Part shown: in pieces, positions 19,201 to 29,177 of the stretch
How the letters are laid out: each line of letters opens with the position of its first letter
Position numbering within the stretch: position 1 is the stretch's first letter
NCBI GenBank assembly: GCA_030680175.1
Contig: JAUXWO010000064.1
Location: 1 to 64,000 of the forward strand
Source of the DNA: Vicinamibacterales bacterium
GTDB taxonomy: Bacteria; Acidobacteriota; Vicinamibacteria; Vicinamibacterales; UBA2999
Direction of reading: 5' to 3'
Length of the DNA: 64,000 nt
The notes under the pieces: model-generated
The model's input: the letters and a program-made list of their open reading frames with translations, nothing else
Databases searched by the model: none
What the model was told of the DNA's origin: nothing
Position numbers and translations under genes: made by a program

Positions 19201-19777
19201 CTCCGGGGACCACCTCGATCGTGAGACGCGCCGGGAACAGGTAGGCCGTCGTCAGCAGCGCCGCGCGATGGAGGGGGCCGAGGAAGAGCACCAGCGCCAC
19301 GGCAAACGCGAACGCGGCGGCCGCCGCCATGCGGGTCGCGTGGACCAGCTGCGGCCGGGACACCACGGCGTCGAGGTCGACGCCACGCGCCGCGCGCGCG
19401 GCGTCGCCGGCCAGCAACCGGGCCATCTGCGGGGAGTGATCCGGGCGTGCCGCGTACTCGACCGCCGTCACCAGCACGTCGTCGAGGCCGCCGACGCGCT
19501 CCTCGATCAACCGGGCGAGCGTGAGGGGCGCCGGCTGCCGGCGTGCCGGCCACAGGGCACGGGCCAGGCTGCCGCCGGCGATCACGAGCGTGAGCACGGT
19601 GAGCGCGATCAGGGCGACGCCGCCCGGCGCCGCGATTAGCACCGCGCCGACGCCCGCGAGCAGCACGACGGCCGCCACCGCAGCACCCAGCGTCCACGCG
19701 CGCAGCCACGCGAGGCGGCGCCAGCGCCACCCCACTGCCGAGAGCAATTCGCCGAGCTCGACCAGCCGCTCGCCCAT
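16241..19777 (-). CDS. DUF4175-type large membrane protein with long Gln/Arg/Glu-rich coiled coil
   Basis: 1178 residues. Two N-terminal membrane helices (about residues 30-75) and another near 145-165 are followed by Ig-like beta regions to about residue 480. The C-terminal half is extremely rich in Gln, Arg, Glu, Ala and Gly and is predicted helical or disordered. It carries SGQRGQSGQSGEGAE-like low-complexity stretches. This is the layout of DUF4175 / TIGR02302 proteins found with MoxR-VWA operons. A large periplasmic scaffold or spacer is inferred; no enzymatic motif was found. The start ATG at 19777 follows a GGGGGG run. Confidence 0.78.
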   Translation of the reverse strand: MGERLVELGELLSAVGWRWRRLAWLRAWTLGAAVAAVVLLAGVGAVLIAAPGGVALIALTVLTLVIAGGSLARALWPARRQPAPLTLARLIEERVGGLDDVLVTAVEYAARPDHSPQMARLLAGDAARAARGVDLDAVVSRPQLVHATRMAAAAAFAFAVALVLFLGPLHRAALLTTAYLFPARLTIEVVPGDVKVAAGQPLTIITRLHGIEGGLVPSFVAGGGADDPGIRMRRGEAPGEFTLTLDALDASFAYRVTAGSASSPAYTVTVVYPPRVERIDLQYEYPRAFGLAARTDEDSGDIYAPAGTRVRVAITADKVIAAGALVLDDGTRVPLEAGTAVVDGNLVVSGDGSYRVSLADTDGLENPGETEYFIRVLNDRPPDVRIMRPAGDRQVTALEEVLIEARADDDYGIANFDLVLQTPAGRETVIPLGRGAGAQTASGSHVLYLEELGVEPGDFVTYYARARDVGRGRRPVESRSDIFFLEVKPFEEVFRAAQSQSMSAPGGGGNTMDDLAAVQKEIIVATWKLDARARRANDARSAQDIRTVAKAQTDLKARAEQMAAQARPPVRGRRGAGMTPAAGGEDDAMANAVVAMGRAAGALDQLKIAEAIPHEMEALNHLLKAQAEVRERQVARQQQGGGGGGNRQQADLSSLFDQELRRNQGTNYETPSSAETRDDQPADDPLEDLRELARRQDALNRQQRDLARNRDQMNAEEVKRQLARLTRDQEELRREAEALARQLEQQQRQQAQRPSQSGQRGQSGQSGEGAESQGAQGSSGERLREASQQMRDAAGQLGRENPDEATARGGRALEELRRAEEALRNTRPDERRRTAGDLQLEAQQIAEAQRRLATEAGQQANGEAGTDARRRLAGEQDRLADRAGRLEDAVRQLGASTEAESRERQAVDDAAREIERQRVAERMRQSAEALRGAGPSGEEASQAGREAGREVARDGEGVARALDRVAERLGAAMGTQDAESRRLSEQLARTRELRDRLAEVQRSMERLERDAGEQAQGAGRERAAEGQEGQSGSQGQQAGPGAQGRGGQEGAGGQGGSGERGRLQRETERQMREAQEVAEQLGRDNPGMGGGSTPEGWRASVSAPGTEGFKQDFARWESLKAHLLLAIEQIEGQASEQLRAREARDRLNAGRREAAPDAYRDQVDRYYRSLAAPRKPPQ

Positions 19778-19830
19778 AACCCCCCGTTACATCCTACGCC
19801 GAGACCTCGCGGCCCGGCACAGCTACGCCC

Positions 19831-21719
19831 TTAGACCGCCCGCCGGCCCAGGAAGCTCTCCCCCGCCAGTGCCACGAGCATCACCAGCAGGCCGAACTGC
19901 CAGAGGCGCTGCTGCGCCTCCTGCTCACGCGCCTCCGACTCGGCCGCCGGTCGTGCCACGGCCGCACGCCGCGTCAGGTTGGCGTCGAACGCCTCCGCCG
20001 TCATCGCCGCGGGATTCGACTCGCGCACGTCCACGTTGACTGCGGCGCGGCGCGCAACGCCGCCGGCCACCGGCGCCTCCATCTCGACGATACCGGGCGT
20101 GCCGTCGTGTCCTGGCGGCGCCTCCGGCAGGGTCCAGGTGTGTTGCGCCTGGCGGCCCGAGGTCAGGTAGCGCGCCATCTCGACGACAAACGGTACGAAC
20201 GCCGGGTTCAGCGGGAACTGGTTCCAGCGCGTGTCGAGGTCCGAGGCAAACACCACGAGCCGGCCGGCGCCGACGGGCCGTTCGGCCAGCGCCACCGCGC
20301 CACCCGCGAATCGCGCGAGCACGCGCCATCCCGCCTCCTCGCGCACCTGGCGATACTCGGTCACGTCCACGTCACCGAAGGCCGCCGCCGGACTGGAGAA
20401 CGGCCGGAACACCGGGTGCCGCGTATCGGCGGGCACGAGGGTGGTGGCGCCTCCGGAGGCGCGGACGGGATCGGGCTCGACGCCGATCGCCACGCCGACG
20501 GTGTCGCGCAGGGTCGCGATGTCGACGTCAGGGCCGAGGGTAAGGAAGACCTGCCCCCCGCTTTGGAGATACGCGGCCAGCGCCTCGCGCCCCTCCCGGT
20601 TCAGCGACCGCGTCCCCGAGATGAAGACGGCCGCGCGGTCCTCGAGCGACGGGCTCGCCGAGAAACGGCGGCCATCGATCAGCGCCACCTCGAAGGGGGC
20701 ATCGCCTCCGGCCACTTCGAGCGCCCGCTGCAGGTACAGCCCCGCATTCGACAGCACCGCCTCCGCCGTCAGCACCAGCACCGGCACGGCCGGTGGCGGG
20801 TCGAGCACGGCGTAGCGCCGGTTGTCACCCGGGTAGCCGTCTCGATCGTCAATCTCGATGAGCAGCGCGCCGCGCGCCGGGACGTCCACGGCGAACCGCG
20901 CCTCGCCGGAGGCCTGGGCGGCCACTTCGATCTCCATGGCCCCGGCCGCCTGGCCATCGATCGCCAGCCGGACGGGCACCCGCACCAGGCGTTCGCCGTA
21001 GTTGTGGACGAGCGCCGCGACGCCATCCGCCTCGCGGCGCACCGACGTCACCGCCAGGTTCCCCTCGGGGGCGGGCACGATGCGCACGACGATCTCGAGG
21101 CCGTCGGGCACGCTGCCCTCGTCGCTGGCGTCCCAGCCGCCGCGCTGCAGGTCCGTGACCACGACCAGGCGCCCGCCCTGCGGACCGATGACCTCCGCCG
21201 CGCGCGAGAGCGCCGTCCGAAACCGCGTCCCGCCCACGCCGGCCTCGAGTCCGTCGATGGCGGCCAGCGCCGCGCCGCGGTCGGACGAGGGCGGCGCCAC
21301 GACGGTGGCGTGGTCGTCGAACCGGACCACGGCGACGAGATGCGTGGCGGGCGCGTCGTCGATGGCCTCGCGCGCGAGCGCACGGGCCGCGTCGAACTGG
21401 CCGCGCCCGGAGACGCTCATCGACACGTCCACCGCCACGACGGTCATCGGCATGGCCCCGCCGCTGTTGGCGCCGACGAGGTACGGGCGCGCAAACGCGA
21501 ACGCGAGCAGCAGCAGGGCGGACACGCGCAGGGCGAGCAGCACGCGCTCGCGCAGGCGCCGCCGATGCTGCTCCTCCACGGGCGCGCCGTGCATCAATCG
21601 CACGGCGGCAAACGGCACGACCTTCTCGGTGCGCCGCTGGAAGAGATGCAACGCGATCGGCACGGCGATGGCGAGTGCGCCGAGCAGGAAGAGCGGCGAG
21701 AGGAACGACAGCCCCGGCA

Positions 21720-21720
<1 letters not shown>
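19831..21720 (-). CDS. BatA-like protein with N-terminal membrane helices and VWA domain
   Basis: 629 residues. The BatA N-terminus (FLSPLFLLGALAIAVPIALHLFQRR) has one helix, and a second lies at about residues 62-80. The VWA domain follows with AVDVSMSVSG (MIDAS DxSxS). A Rossmann-like/GATase-like region comes later, and a final helix near the C-terminus (LWQFGLLVMLVALAGESFLG) anchors the end. Such proteins occur with MoxR and DUF58 in aerotolerance (Bat) type operons and are thought to act in MoxR-assisted assembly in or across the membrane. The start codon shares one base with the DUF58 stop (TGATG at 21718-21722). Confidence 0.85.
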
Positions 21721-22619
<899 letters not shown>

Positions 22620-22634
22620 CAGACTCTCGCGCCG

Positions 22635-23633
<999 letters not shown>

Positions 23634-23694
23634 CGTCCGCACCTCAGTCCCGCGTGGCCCTGGCCGGCCCGTGGCCGGCCCTCCCGACATTCCG

Positions 23695-24516
23695 CTAATG
23701 CGTGAGCGTGTAGACGATCTGGTTGATCATCATCTGGTACGACTCCGCGGTGAAGCGCAGGTACCCCGGATAGTCGGCCGCATTCGACCATTCCCATCCG
23801 TCGCCCATGTCCGTGTTGAAGTTGATCAGCATCATCGCGCGGCCCTGGTCGTCCAGCACGGCGCGCAGGCTCGGCACGTAGCCGCCCTTCTCCCAGGTGC
23901 GGCCGTTGAAGAACGACCCGAGGCCGGGAATCTGGGGGTACCGATCGATCGCGTAGAAGCTCGTGTAGACCGGATGCGGCGGCGTGAGCTCCACGATCTC
24001 GCGGTCCGGGAAGATCTTCCGGATCTCGCGCGCCGTGTGCTCCCACTCGAACGGTCCATGGAAGTCGTCGAAGGTGAGCGTGCCGCCGCGCAGCAGGAAC
24101 TCCCGCAGGATGGCGGCCTCGACCTCGCTCAGCCACAGATTGCTCGGCTCGACGATGTACAGCCACGGGTGGTGCCAGAGCTTCTCGTCGTCAATCGTGA
24201 GGACCACGGGGTCGCCCACATTGATCGACGTGACGCTCCGCACCCGGCGCGAGAGGTTCTCCTCCGCCGCGGGTGCGTCGATGGCCCAGGGATCGTCCCA
24301 GAAGCCGCGGCGGCGGCCGCGCCCCATGTCCATCGGCTGTGAGTTGTAGCGCACCCGCACGAACGTCCACTGGAGCCCGGCAAATCGCTCGTCGGTGAAG
24401 ATCCCCGGCTGCGCGCCCGCGCGGTCCGCCAGATCGGGCGCCAGGAGCAGCGCCCCCGCGAGCGAGGCCGCCACGGCGGCTGCCCATCCGCCCGCGCGGC
24501 GCGGCGTCACGTTCAC
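23695..24516 (-). CDS. Secreted DUF4159 protein
   Basis: 273 residues with an N-terminal export signal that includes an Arg pair (MNVTPRRAGGWAAAVAASL). Twin-arginine export is possible but unproven. The body matches the DUF4159 pattern: FVRVRYNSQ, a Rossmann-like fold with FLLRGGTLTFDDFHG, and HPVYTSFYAIDRYPQIPGLGSF. DUF4159 resembles class I glutamine-amidotransferase-like folds but shows no catalytic Cys triad. It starts at a GTG that overlaps the TPR gene stop (GTGA at 24513-24516). Function is unknown; the operon suggests periplasmic work with the VWA proteins. Confidence 0.82.
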   Translation of the reverse strand: MNVTPRRAGGWAAAVAASLAGALLLAPDLADRAGAQPGIFTDERFAGLQWTFVRVRYNSQPMDMGRGRRRGFWDDPWAIDAPAAEENLSRRVRSVTSINVGDPVVLTIDDEKLWHHPWLYIVEPSNLWLSEVEAAILREFLLRGGTLTFDDFHGPFEWEHTAREIRKIFPDREIVELTPPHPVYTSFYAIDRYPQIPGLGSFFNGRTWEKGGYVPSLRAVLDDQGRAMMLINFNTDMGDGWEWSNAADYPGYLRFTAESYQMMINQIVYTLTH

Positions 24517-27056
24517 TGCCCGCCTCCGACCAGCCGGAGCAGCAGTTCCTGTGCGCGCTCGTAGGTCGGCGCGATCTCGAGCGCCGACAGCGTCTGGCGC
24601 TTCGCGGCGTCGCGGTCGCCGCCGTCGACGAGGCTCTCGGCGAGATCCGCGTGCGCCGAGGCGCGGTCGAGCGGGCCGGCGGCCAGCGCCACGGTGAAGT
24701 GCCGCACCGCGTCGCCGGTCTTCCCGGCCTCGCGCGCGAGCTTCCCCAGGGCCGCGTGGGCCGAGGCGTCGAACGGATCGATCGCGACCACGCGTGCGTA
24801 GGCGATCTGTGCGGCGTCGGGGTCCGCCGCCGGATCGATGAGCGCCGTCCAGGCGCGCGCGGAGGCCAGGTCCGACGGGTCGTGCGAGGTCAGCGCCGCG
24901 TACGCGGCGGCCGCCCGGGCGGTGTCGCCGAGGGCGGTGGCGAGTTCCGCAATCCGCGCGTGGGGGCTCTCGGGGCCGGTGGCGTTCGGCACGAGCGCGG
25001 CCGCGCGCTCGAACCGCGCGATCGCCTCGGCCGGCCTGGACTCGGCGAGCGCGTCGGCCAGCGCCAGCTGGGCGGGAAAGCTGCCGGGATGCGCGTCCGC
25101 CATGGCGGCGAGCGCCTCGAGCGGCAAGCCGGGGGCGAGCGCCTCCGGCGCCGCGAGCGCGAGGCGGAGGGCGCCAAACCGCTCCTGCAGGAACACGTCG
25201 AACGTCGCCTGCAGATCATCGAGGTCCACGCCGAGCGCGGCGCGGATCGTCGTCGCCTCGTCCCTGCCGTCCGCGTAGGCCTGCACCAGGCGGCGGACCG
25301 CCGGCTGTCCGAAGCGCGCCATCAGGTGATCGACCACGAGCGACGCCTGGTAATACGAGAGCGAGATCAGCTCAGGGTTCGTGAAGCCGGAGCCGAGATC
25401 GCGGATGGGCAGCACGGGGCCGCGCGCCAGCGCCTGCGCAAACGGGATCTCCATCTCGCGTCCCCACTCGGGACGCGCCCGCCGCTCCTCGTAGACGGAA
25501 ATGCCCTCGGTGAGCCATCGCGGCACGCGCTGCTTCGAGAGCTGCAGCGTGACGACGTGCGCGATCTCGTGCCAGAGCGTCTCGCCCCAGTTGAACGTGC
25601 CCGGCGGCCGCGCACGCGGCGAGTCCATCGTCACGACGCGGCCGAAGCACGCGCCCAGCGCGCCGATGAGCCCCGTCAGCCCGACGTTGCGGACGGCGAA
25701 GTCGTCGTGCACCGGGAACATCTCGATCAGGATCGGTCCGGTGGGCGTGAAGTTCCACCGCGCCGAGAGATCGTCGAACGCCTGGCGCGCGAGGGCGGGC
25801 ACCTGCTCGCGCATCACGGGCGCCTCGTCGGGGTGCAGCTTCACGACGAGTTCGCGATCGCGGATCGTCTCGAACGACTGCAGCGTATCGAGCAGTTCCA
25901 GGAGGTTGAACGTGATCTGGTTGTAGGGGTCGACCCGGAAGGCCAGCTCGAGCACGCCGCGCGCCGTGCGTTCGTCGCCCGTCCGCATCAGGTGCACGCC
26001 GAGGTCGGCATAGGCGCGCGCGTTGTCGCGGTCGAGCAGGACGCCGCGCCGCGCCAGATCGGCGGCCTCGTCGAACCGGTACTTGCGCGCGGCGGCGGCG
26101 CCCACCACCCGGTAGACCTCGCCGTAGAGCGGGTTCACCTCGAGCGCGGCGGCTACCGCCTCGTTGTAGGTCGCCTCGTCGCCGTCGGCCCACGCGATCG
26201 CCGCCGCCAGCGCCCACGCGGGGAGGCTGTAGGGGTTGACCGCGTGCGCGCGCGTGACCGCCTCGGAGGCGGCCTCGTGCCGGCCCGCATCGAGCTCGAG
26301 TTCGGCCAGCAGCACCAGGGCCCCGATGCTGCGCGGGTTGTCCTCGAGGATCTGGCGGACCATCCGCTCCGCGAGCGGCGGGTTCTCGTCGGCGACGGCG
26401 CGCGCCATCCCGAGGTGCGCCGGCGCGTAGCCGGGATCGTCGGCGAGCGCCGCCTTGAAGGACCGCACCGCGTCCTGCCGGTTGTACTTCTCGAGGAAGA
26501 GCTCGCCCCACGCGGTGTTCGCCTCCGCGGTGTGGGACGCGCGCGCCACCGCCTCGCGGAAGAGCCGGTTGGCATCATCGAAGCGGCCCAGGGCCTTCGC
26601 GGCGCGCGCGACCCGGAGCGTGGCGCGCGGGTCCGCGGGATCGATGGGGCTCGTCAGGAGGATCTGCAGCGCGCGCCGCGCCTCGAGGCGGCGGCCGATC
26701 TCGAGGTACATGACGCCCAGCTCGAGCGCGGCCTCGCCGGTCGGATCCTCGAACGACTGCGCCTGGAAGATCTGCTCGGCCTCGCCGTAGCGGCCGCGCG
26801 CCGCGAGGGCGCGCGCATGCACGACGGCAATCGTGGGCTCGCCGCGGTACGTCGCGGCGAGGCGATCGACCTCGTCGAACTGGCCGGCGTCAAACGCGCG
26901 TCCGGCCAGGATCGCCGGATGATCCGGCGCCTGCTGGGCCGAGACGATCGCAGGCATCGCCACGAGGGACGCCAGCGCCACACACAGCGATGCCACCCGT
27001 CGAGGGCACGACAGGAACGCCGTCCACCGGCCTCCACGCCCGCATCGCCGCGTCAT
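24513..27056 (-). CDS. Secreted TPR-repeat protein with gluzincin (MA-type) peptidase domain
   Basis: 847 residues. A signal peptide ends near AIVSAQQ (about residue 40). TPR-like helices fill the first half. In the middle LWHEIAHVVTLQLSKQ carries the HExxH zinc motif, and WLTEGISVYEE supplies the third ligand, as in peptidase MA-like domains. More TPR helices follow. It is the first gene of the eight-gene minus-strand operon. The ATG at 27056 is chosen for the signal peptide. A -10 hexamer lies only 16 bases upstream, so the mRNA leader would be short. The peptidase looks intact; the substrate is unknown. Confidence 0.8.
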   Translation of the reverse strand: MTRRCGRGGRWTAFLSCPRRVASLCVALASLVAMPAIVSAQQAPDHPAILAGRAFDAGQFDEVDRLAATYRGEPTIAVVHARALAARGRYGEAEQIFQAQSFEDPTGEAALELGVMYLEIGRRLEARRALQILLTSPIDPADPRATLRVARAAKALGRFDDANRLFREAVARASHTAEANTAWGELFLEKYNRQDAVRSFKAALADDPGYAPAHLGMARAVADENPPLAERMVRQILEDNPRSIGALVLLAELELDAGRHEAASEAVTRAHAVNPYSLPAWALAAAIAWADGDEATYNEAVAAALEVNPLYGEVYRVVGAAAARKYRFDEAADLARRGVLLDRDNARAYADLGVHLMRTGDERTARGVLELAFRVDPYNQITFNLLELLDTLQSFETIRDRELVVKLHPDEAPVMREQVPALARQAFDDLSARWNFTPTGPILIEMFPVHDDFAVRNVGLTGLIGALGACFGRVVTMDSPRARPPGTFNWGETLWHEIAHVVTLQLSKQRVPRWLTEGISVYEERRARPEWGREMEIPFAQALARGPVLPIRDLGSGFTNPELISLSYYQASLVVDHLMARFGQPAVRRLVQAYADGRDEATTIRAALGVDLDDLQATFDVFLQERFGALRLALAAPEALAPGLPLEALAAMADAHPGSFPAQLALADALAESRPAEAIARFERAAALVPNATGPESPHARIAELATALGDTARAAAAYAALTSHDPSDLASARAWTALIDPAADPDAAQIAYARVVAIDPFDASAHAALGKLAREAGKTGDAVRHFTVALAAGPLDRASAHADLAESLVDGGDRDAAKRQTLSALEIAPTYERAQELLLRLVGGGQ

Positions 27057-27072
27057 GTTCGAAGTGCGGCTA

Positions 27073-27078
27073 AGTATA
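27073..27078 (-). promoter_or_regulatory. -10 element of the TPR/MoxR/VWA operon promoter
   Basis: On the minus strand GGGCTATACT places TATACT at 27078-27073. Transcription would begin near 27066, about 10 bases before the ATG at 27056. The same GGGCTATACT occurs at the carD promoter. No good -35 was found here. Confidence 0.45.
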
Positions 27079-27133
27079 GCCCACGCCTCCCGTGTCCCTG
27101 GGGGTTCAGACGCCGTCGCGCCGCCCCTGGCTG

Positions 27134-27691
27134 TCACAAATTGTCTCTGTGACGAACCGTCGGGGCGGGCGGGTGCGCGCGGAGTCCGAGCGCCGCCTCT
27201 TCAATGGCGACGCGCCGCCGTATCAACCACCCGAAACCGGCAAGCGAGACGAGGCCGGACCACGGCGCGCCGACAATCGCCGCCACGCCGGCCAGTTCGC
27301 CAAGGACGGCGAGATAGTTCGGGTGGCGCAACAGGCGATAGGGTCCGCGCGTGACGAGCGGCGCCTCCGGTGGAACGATGACCCGGAAGGTCCATCGCCA
27401 GCCGAGCGACGCGATCGCCCACAGCTTCAGCGCCTTGGCCAGGCCAAACACCGCGAGCCCGGCGCCGATCACGTCGCGCGGGGCGGGTCCCGTCAGCGCC
27501 CCCTCGCAGGCCATGGCGATGAAGCAGGCGGGATAGGCCCACTGCATCGTGCGGTAGACATCGCCTGGCGGCTCCACCCCGCCGCGCGCACGCAGGAGCC
27601 GCGCATTGTGGGCCGACAGCAGGGTCTCGCCGAGCATGATGGCCACCACGGCCAGCAGGGTGACGACGGCAATCGCAACGGACGCGGGCAT
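27134..27691 (-). CDS. ICMT-superfamily membrane methyltransferase
   Basis: 185 residues with about five hydrophobic helices. The conserved GPYRLLRHPNYLAVLGE (about residues 115-131) is the SAM/substrate motif of isoprenylcysteine carboxyl methyltransferase-like enzymes, including the small-molecule methyltransferases found beside polyketide synthases. The gene starts 3 bp after the FAD oxidoreductase stop on the same strand, so they are co-expressed. The methyl acceptor is unknown; a lipid or polyketide product of the neighbouring ketosynthase is inferred. Confidence 0.8.
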   Translation of the reverse strand: MPASVAIAVVTLLAVVAIMLGETLLSAHNARLLRARGGVEPPGDVYRTMQWAYPACFIAMACEGALTGPAPRDVIGAGLAVFGLAKALKLWAIASLGWRWTFRVIVPPEAPLVTRGPYRLLRHPNYLAVLGELAGVAAIVGAPWSGLVSLAGFGWLIRRRVAIEEAALGLRAHPPAPTVRHRDNL

Positions 27692-27694
27692 CGA

Positions 27695-28873
27695 TCAGGC
27701 TTCCTGTCTTGCGAAAGGGGGCATCCCCGGAGCCTCAACGTCCCCGGCGTACCGGATCATCCCGGCAAACAATGCGGGCAGCACCCGCGCGGTCGTGGAG
27801 GCGAGACGCACGCCGCGCGGGGCATCGACGAGACGACGCAGCGTCCGGTTGAAGATCCACTTCGCCCCGAACGCCGCGCGCCGTCTGGCCAGCAGGGCGG
27901 CGGGCGCGCCGGCCGGCGTGAGGCCGCCGCCGAGCACGTCCAACGTGACTGCCGCCGCGAGCTCGGCGCCGGCCAGCGCGAGCCGCAGGCCGTCGCCCGT
28001 CATCGGGTCGATGAACCCCGCGGCATCGCCCGCCAACAGCAGGCCGGGGACCCCGGCGCGTTGCGCGTCCACCGCCATCGGTCCCAGCATGACCGCGGGT
28101 CCGGCGATGCGCGCACCGGCGAATCGCGCCGCCAGCCGGTCGTCCGCCGCAAGGGCCGCCTGCAGCCGCGCGGTGGGATCGCCCCACCCGGACGTGCCTG
28201 GCCGATGCGGCTCGACGAGGCACGCGTTGGTCAGCCCGCCCGGCACGGGCGCGACGCCGATGTAGTGCCCGGCGCGCACGTGCATCTCGCCGCAGTCGCC
28301 GACCTCGTCCACGCCCTCGAAGTATCCGCCGATCGCCCAGCGTCGCGGCCACGCCGGCTGCGCCGCCAGGCCGAGCGCGAGCGCCAGCCGCGAACGCCGG
28401 CCATCCGCGGCAATGGTCATGCGCGCCGGGTGGTCGACGAGCGCGCCCGCGCGCCGGACACGCACGCCGATGACACGCGCGTCCACGGTCTCATCGACGA
28501 TGGCGCCGGCGACGCGCGCGCCTTCCTCGACGATCGCCCCCGCCGACGCGGCCTCGGCGATGAGCCAGCCGTCGAGCACGCGCCGTGTGATCGCGCGGCC
28601 GGCCACGCCGTGCCCGTACCGGCCGTCGACCGACACGCCGCCGGGCCCCGTGAGCCGCATCCCGGCGATCGGAATGGAGCGCGCCAGCAGCGGCGCCAGA
28701 TCCAGGTGGCGCGCGAGAACGGCCAGCGCCCCGGGGTTCAGCGTGTCGCCGCAGAGCTTGTCGCGCGGGAACGTGGCGCGCTCGAACACGCGCACGCGCA
28801 CGCCGGCCGTGGCCAGCAGCCACGCCGCCAACGCCCCCGCCGGCCCTCCCCCCACTACGACGACGTCATCCAT
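27695..28873 (-). CDS. FAD-dependent oxidoreductase, geranylgeranyl-reductase-like
   Basis: 392 residues. The N-terminal dinucleotide-binding motif is DVVVVGGGPAGALAAWLLA. FPRDKLCGDTLNPGAL is the second conserved segment of the geranylgeranyl reductase / halogenase-like group, and LLLAGDAAGFIDPMTGDGLRLAL is the FAD ribityl-binding motif. It reduces or hydroxylates a lipid-like or aromatic substrate; the exact one cannot be told. It is coupled to the ICMT-like gene, and the ketosynthase lies upstream across a repeat-filled gap. Confidence 0.86.
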   Translation of the reverse strand: MDDVVVVGGGPAGALAAWLLATAGVRVRVFERATFPRDKLCGDTLNPGALAVLARHLDLAPLLARSIPIAGMRLTGPGGVSVDGRYGHGVAGRAITRRVLDGWLIAEAASAGAIVEEGARVAGAIVDETVDARVIGVRVRRAGALVDHPARMTIAADGRRSRLALALGLAAQPAWPRRWAIGGYFEGVDEVGDCGEMHVRAGHYIGVAPVPGGLTNACLVEPHRPGTSGWGDPTARLQAALAADDRLAARFAGARIAGPAVMLGPMAVDAQRAGVPGLLLAGDAAGFIDPMTGDGLRLALAGAELAAAVTLDVLGGGLTPAGAPAALLARRRAAFGAKWIFNRTLRRLVDAPRGVRLASTTARVLPALFAGMIRYAGDVEAPGMPPFARQEA

Positions 28874-28883
28874 TCGACCTTCG

Positions 28884-29016
28884 CTATCAGCTATCAGCTA
28901 TCGGCGATCGGCTTTCGGCGATCGGCTTTCGGCGATCGGCGCTCGGCTTTCGGCTTTCGGCTTTCGGCGAACGGCTTTCGGCTTTCGGCTTTCGGCGATC
29001 GGCGATCGGCTCTCAG
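28884..29016. repeat. 7-bp tandem array, 19 degenerate copies (CTTTCGG family)
   Basis: Nineteen contiguous 7-bp units vary among CTATCAG, CTATCGG, CGATCGG, CTTTCGG, CGCTCGG and CGAACGG. The central TC/GG positions are kept and the second and third bases change. The same unit, in rotation GGCTTTC or its complement GAAAGCC, recurs at 41846, 51918 and 58912. Confidence 0.9.
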
Positions 29017-29053
29017 ACTCGGCGAGCCGAAGATCGGTCGCTCGCTGGATCAG

Positions 29054-29117
29054 ATCACCAGATCACCAGATCACCAGATCACCAGATCACCAGATCACCA
29101 GATCAGAAGATCAGAAG
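29054..29117. repeat. 8-bp tandem array, 6x ATCACCAG then 2x ATCAGAAG
   Basis: Six perfect ATCACCAG units are followed by two ATCAGAAG units. The unit is shared with the array at 12335-12366, some 17 kb away. Confidence 0.9.
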
Positions 29118-29177
29118 ATAGCTAACGAGATCTTCACATCTCACTTCAGATCACCACATCACCACATCACGAGATCG

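Larger units (their letters stand above)
28874..29177. other. Gene-free gap filled by tandem repeats
   Basis: This 304-bp gap between the ketosynthase stop and the FAD oxidoreductase start holds two arrays (28884-29016 and 29054-29117) and scattered ATCACCAC-like units near 29150-29175. No promoter, RNA gene or coding sequence is evident. Confidence 0.7.

Noticed and set aside
16412-19639. A plus-strand open frame of more than 1000 codons opposite the DUF4175 gene
   Set aside because: It is antisense to a gene with clear membrane helices and Ig-like regions; its translation is low-complexity Arg/Leu/Ala text expected from third-position GC bias.
29054-29117. Possible CRISPR array
   Set aside because: The units are 8 bp and contiguous, without spacers, and no cas gene is near; the same holds for the 7-, 9- and 19-bp arrays.
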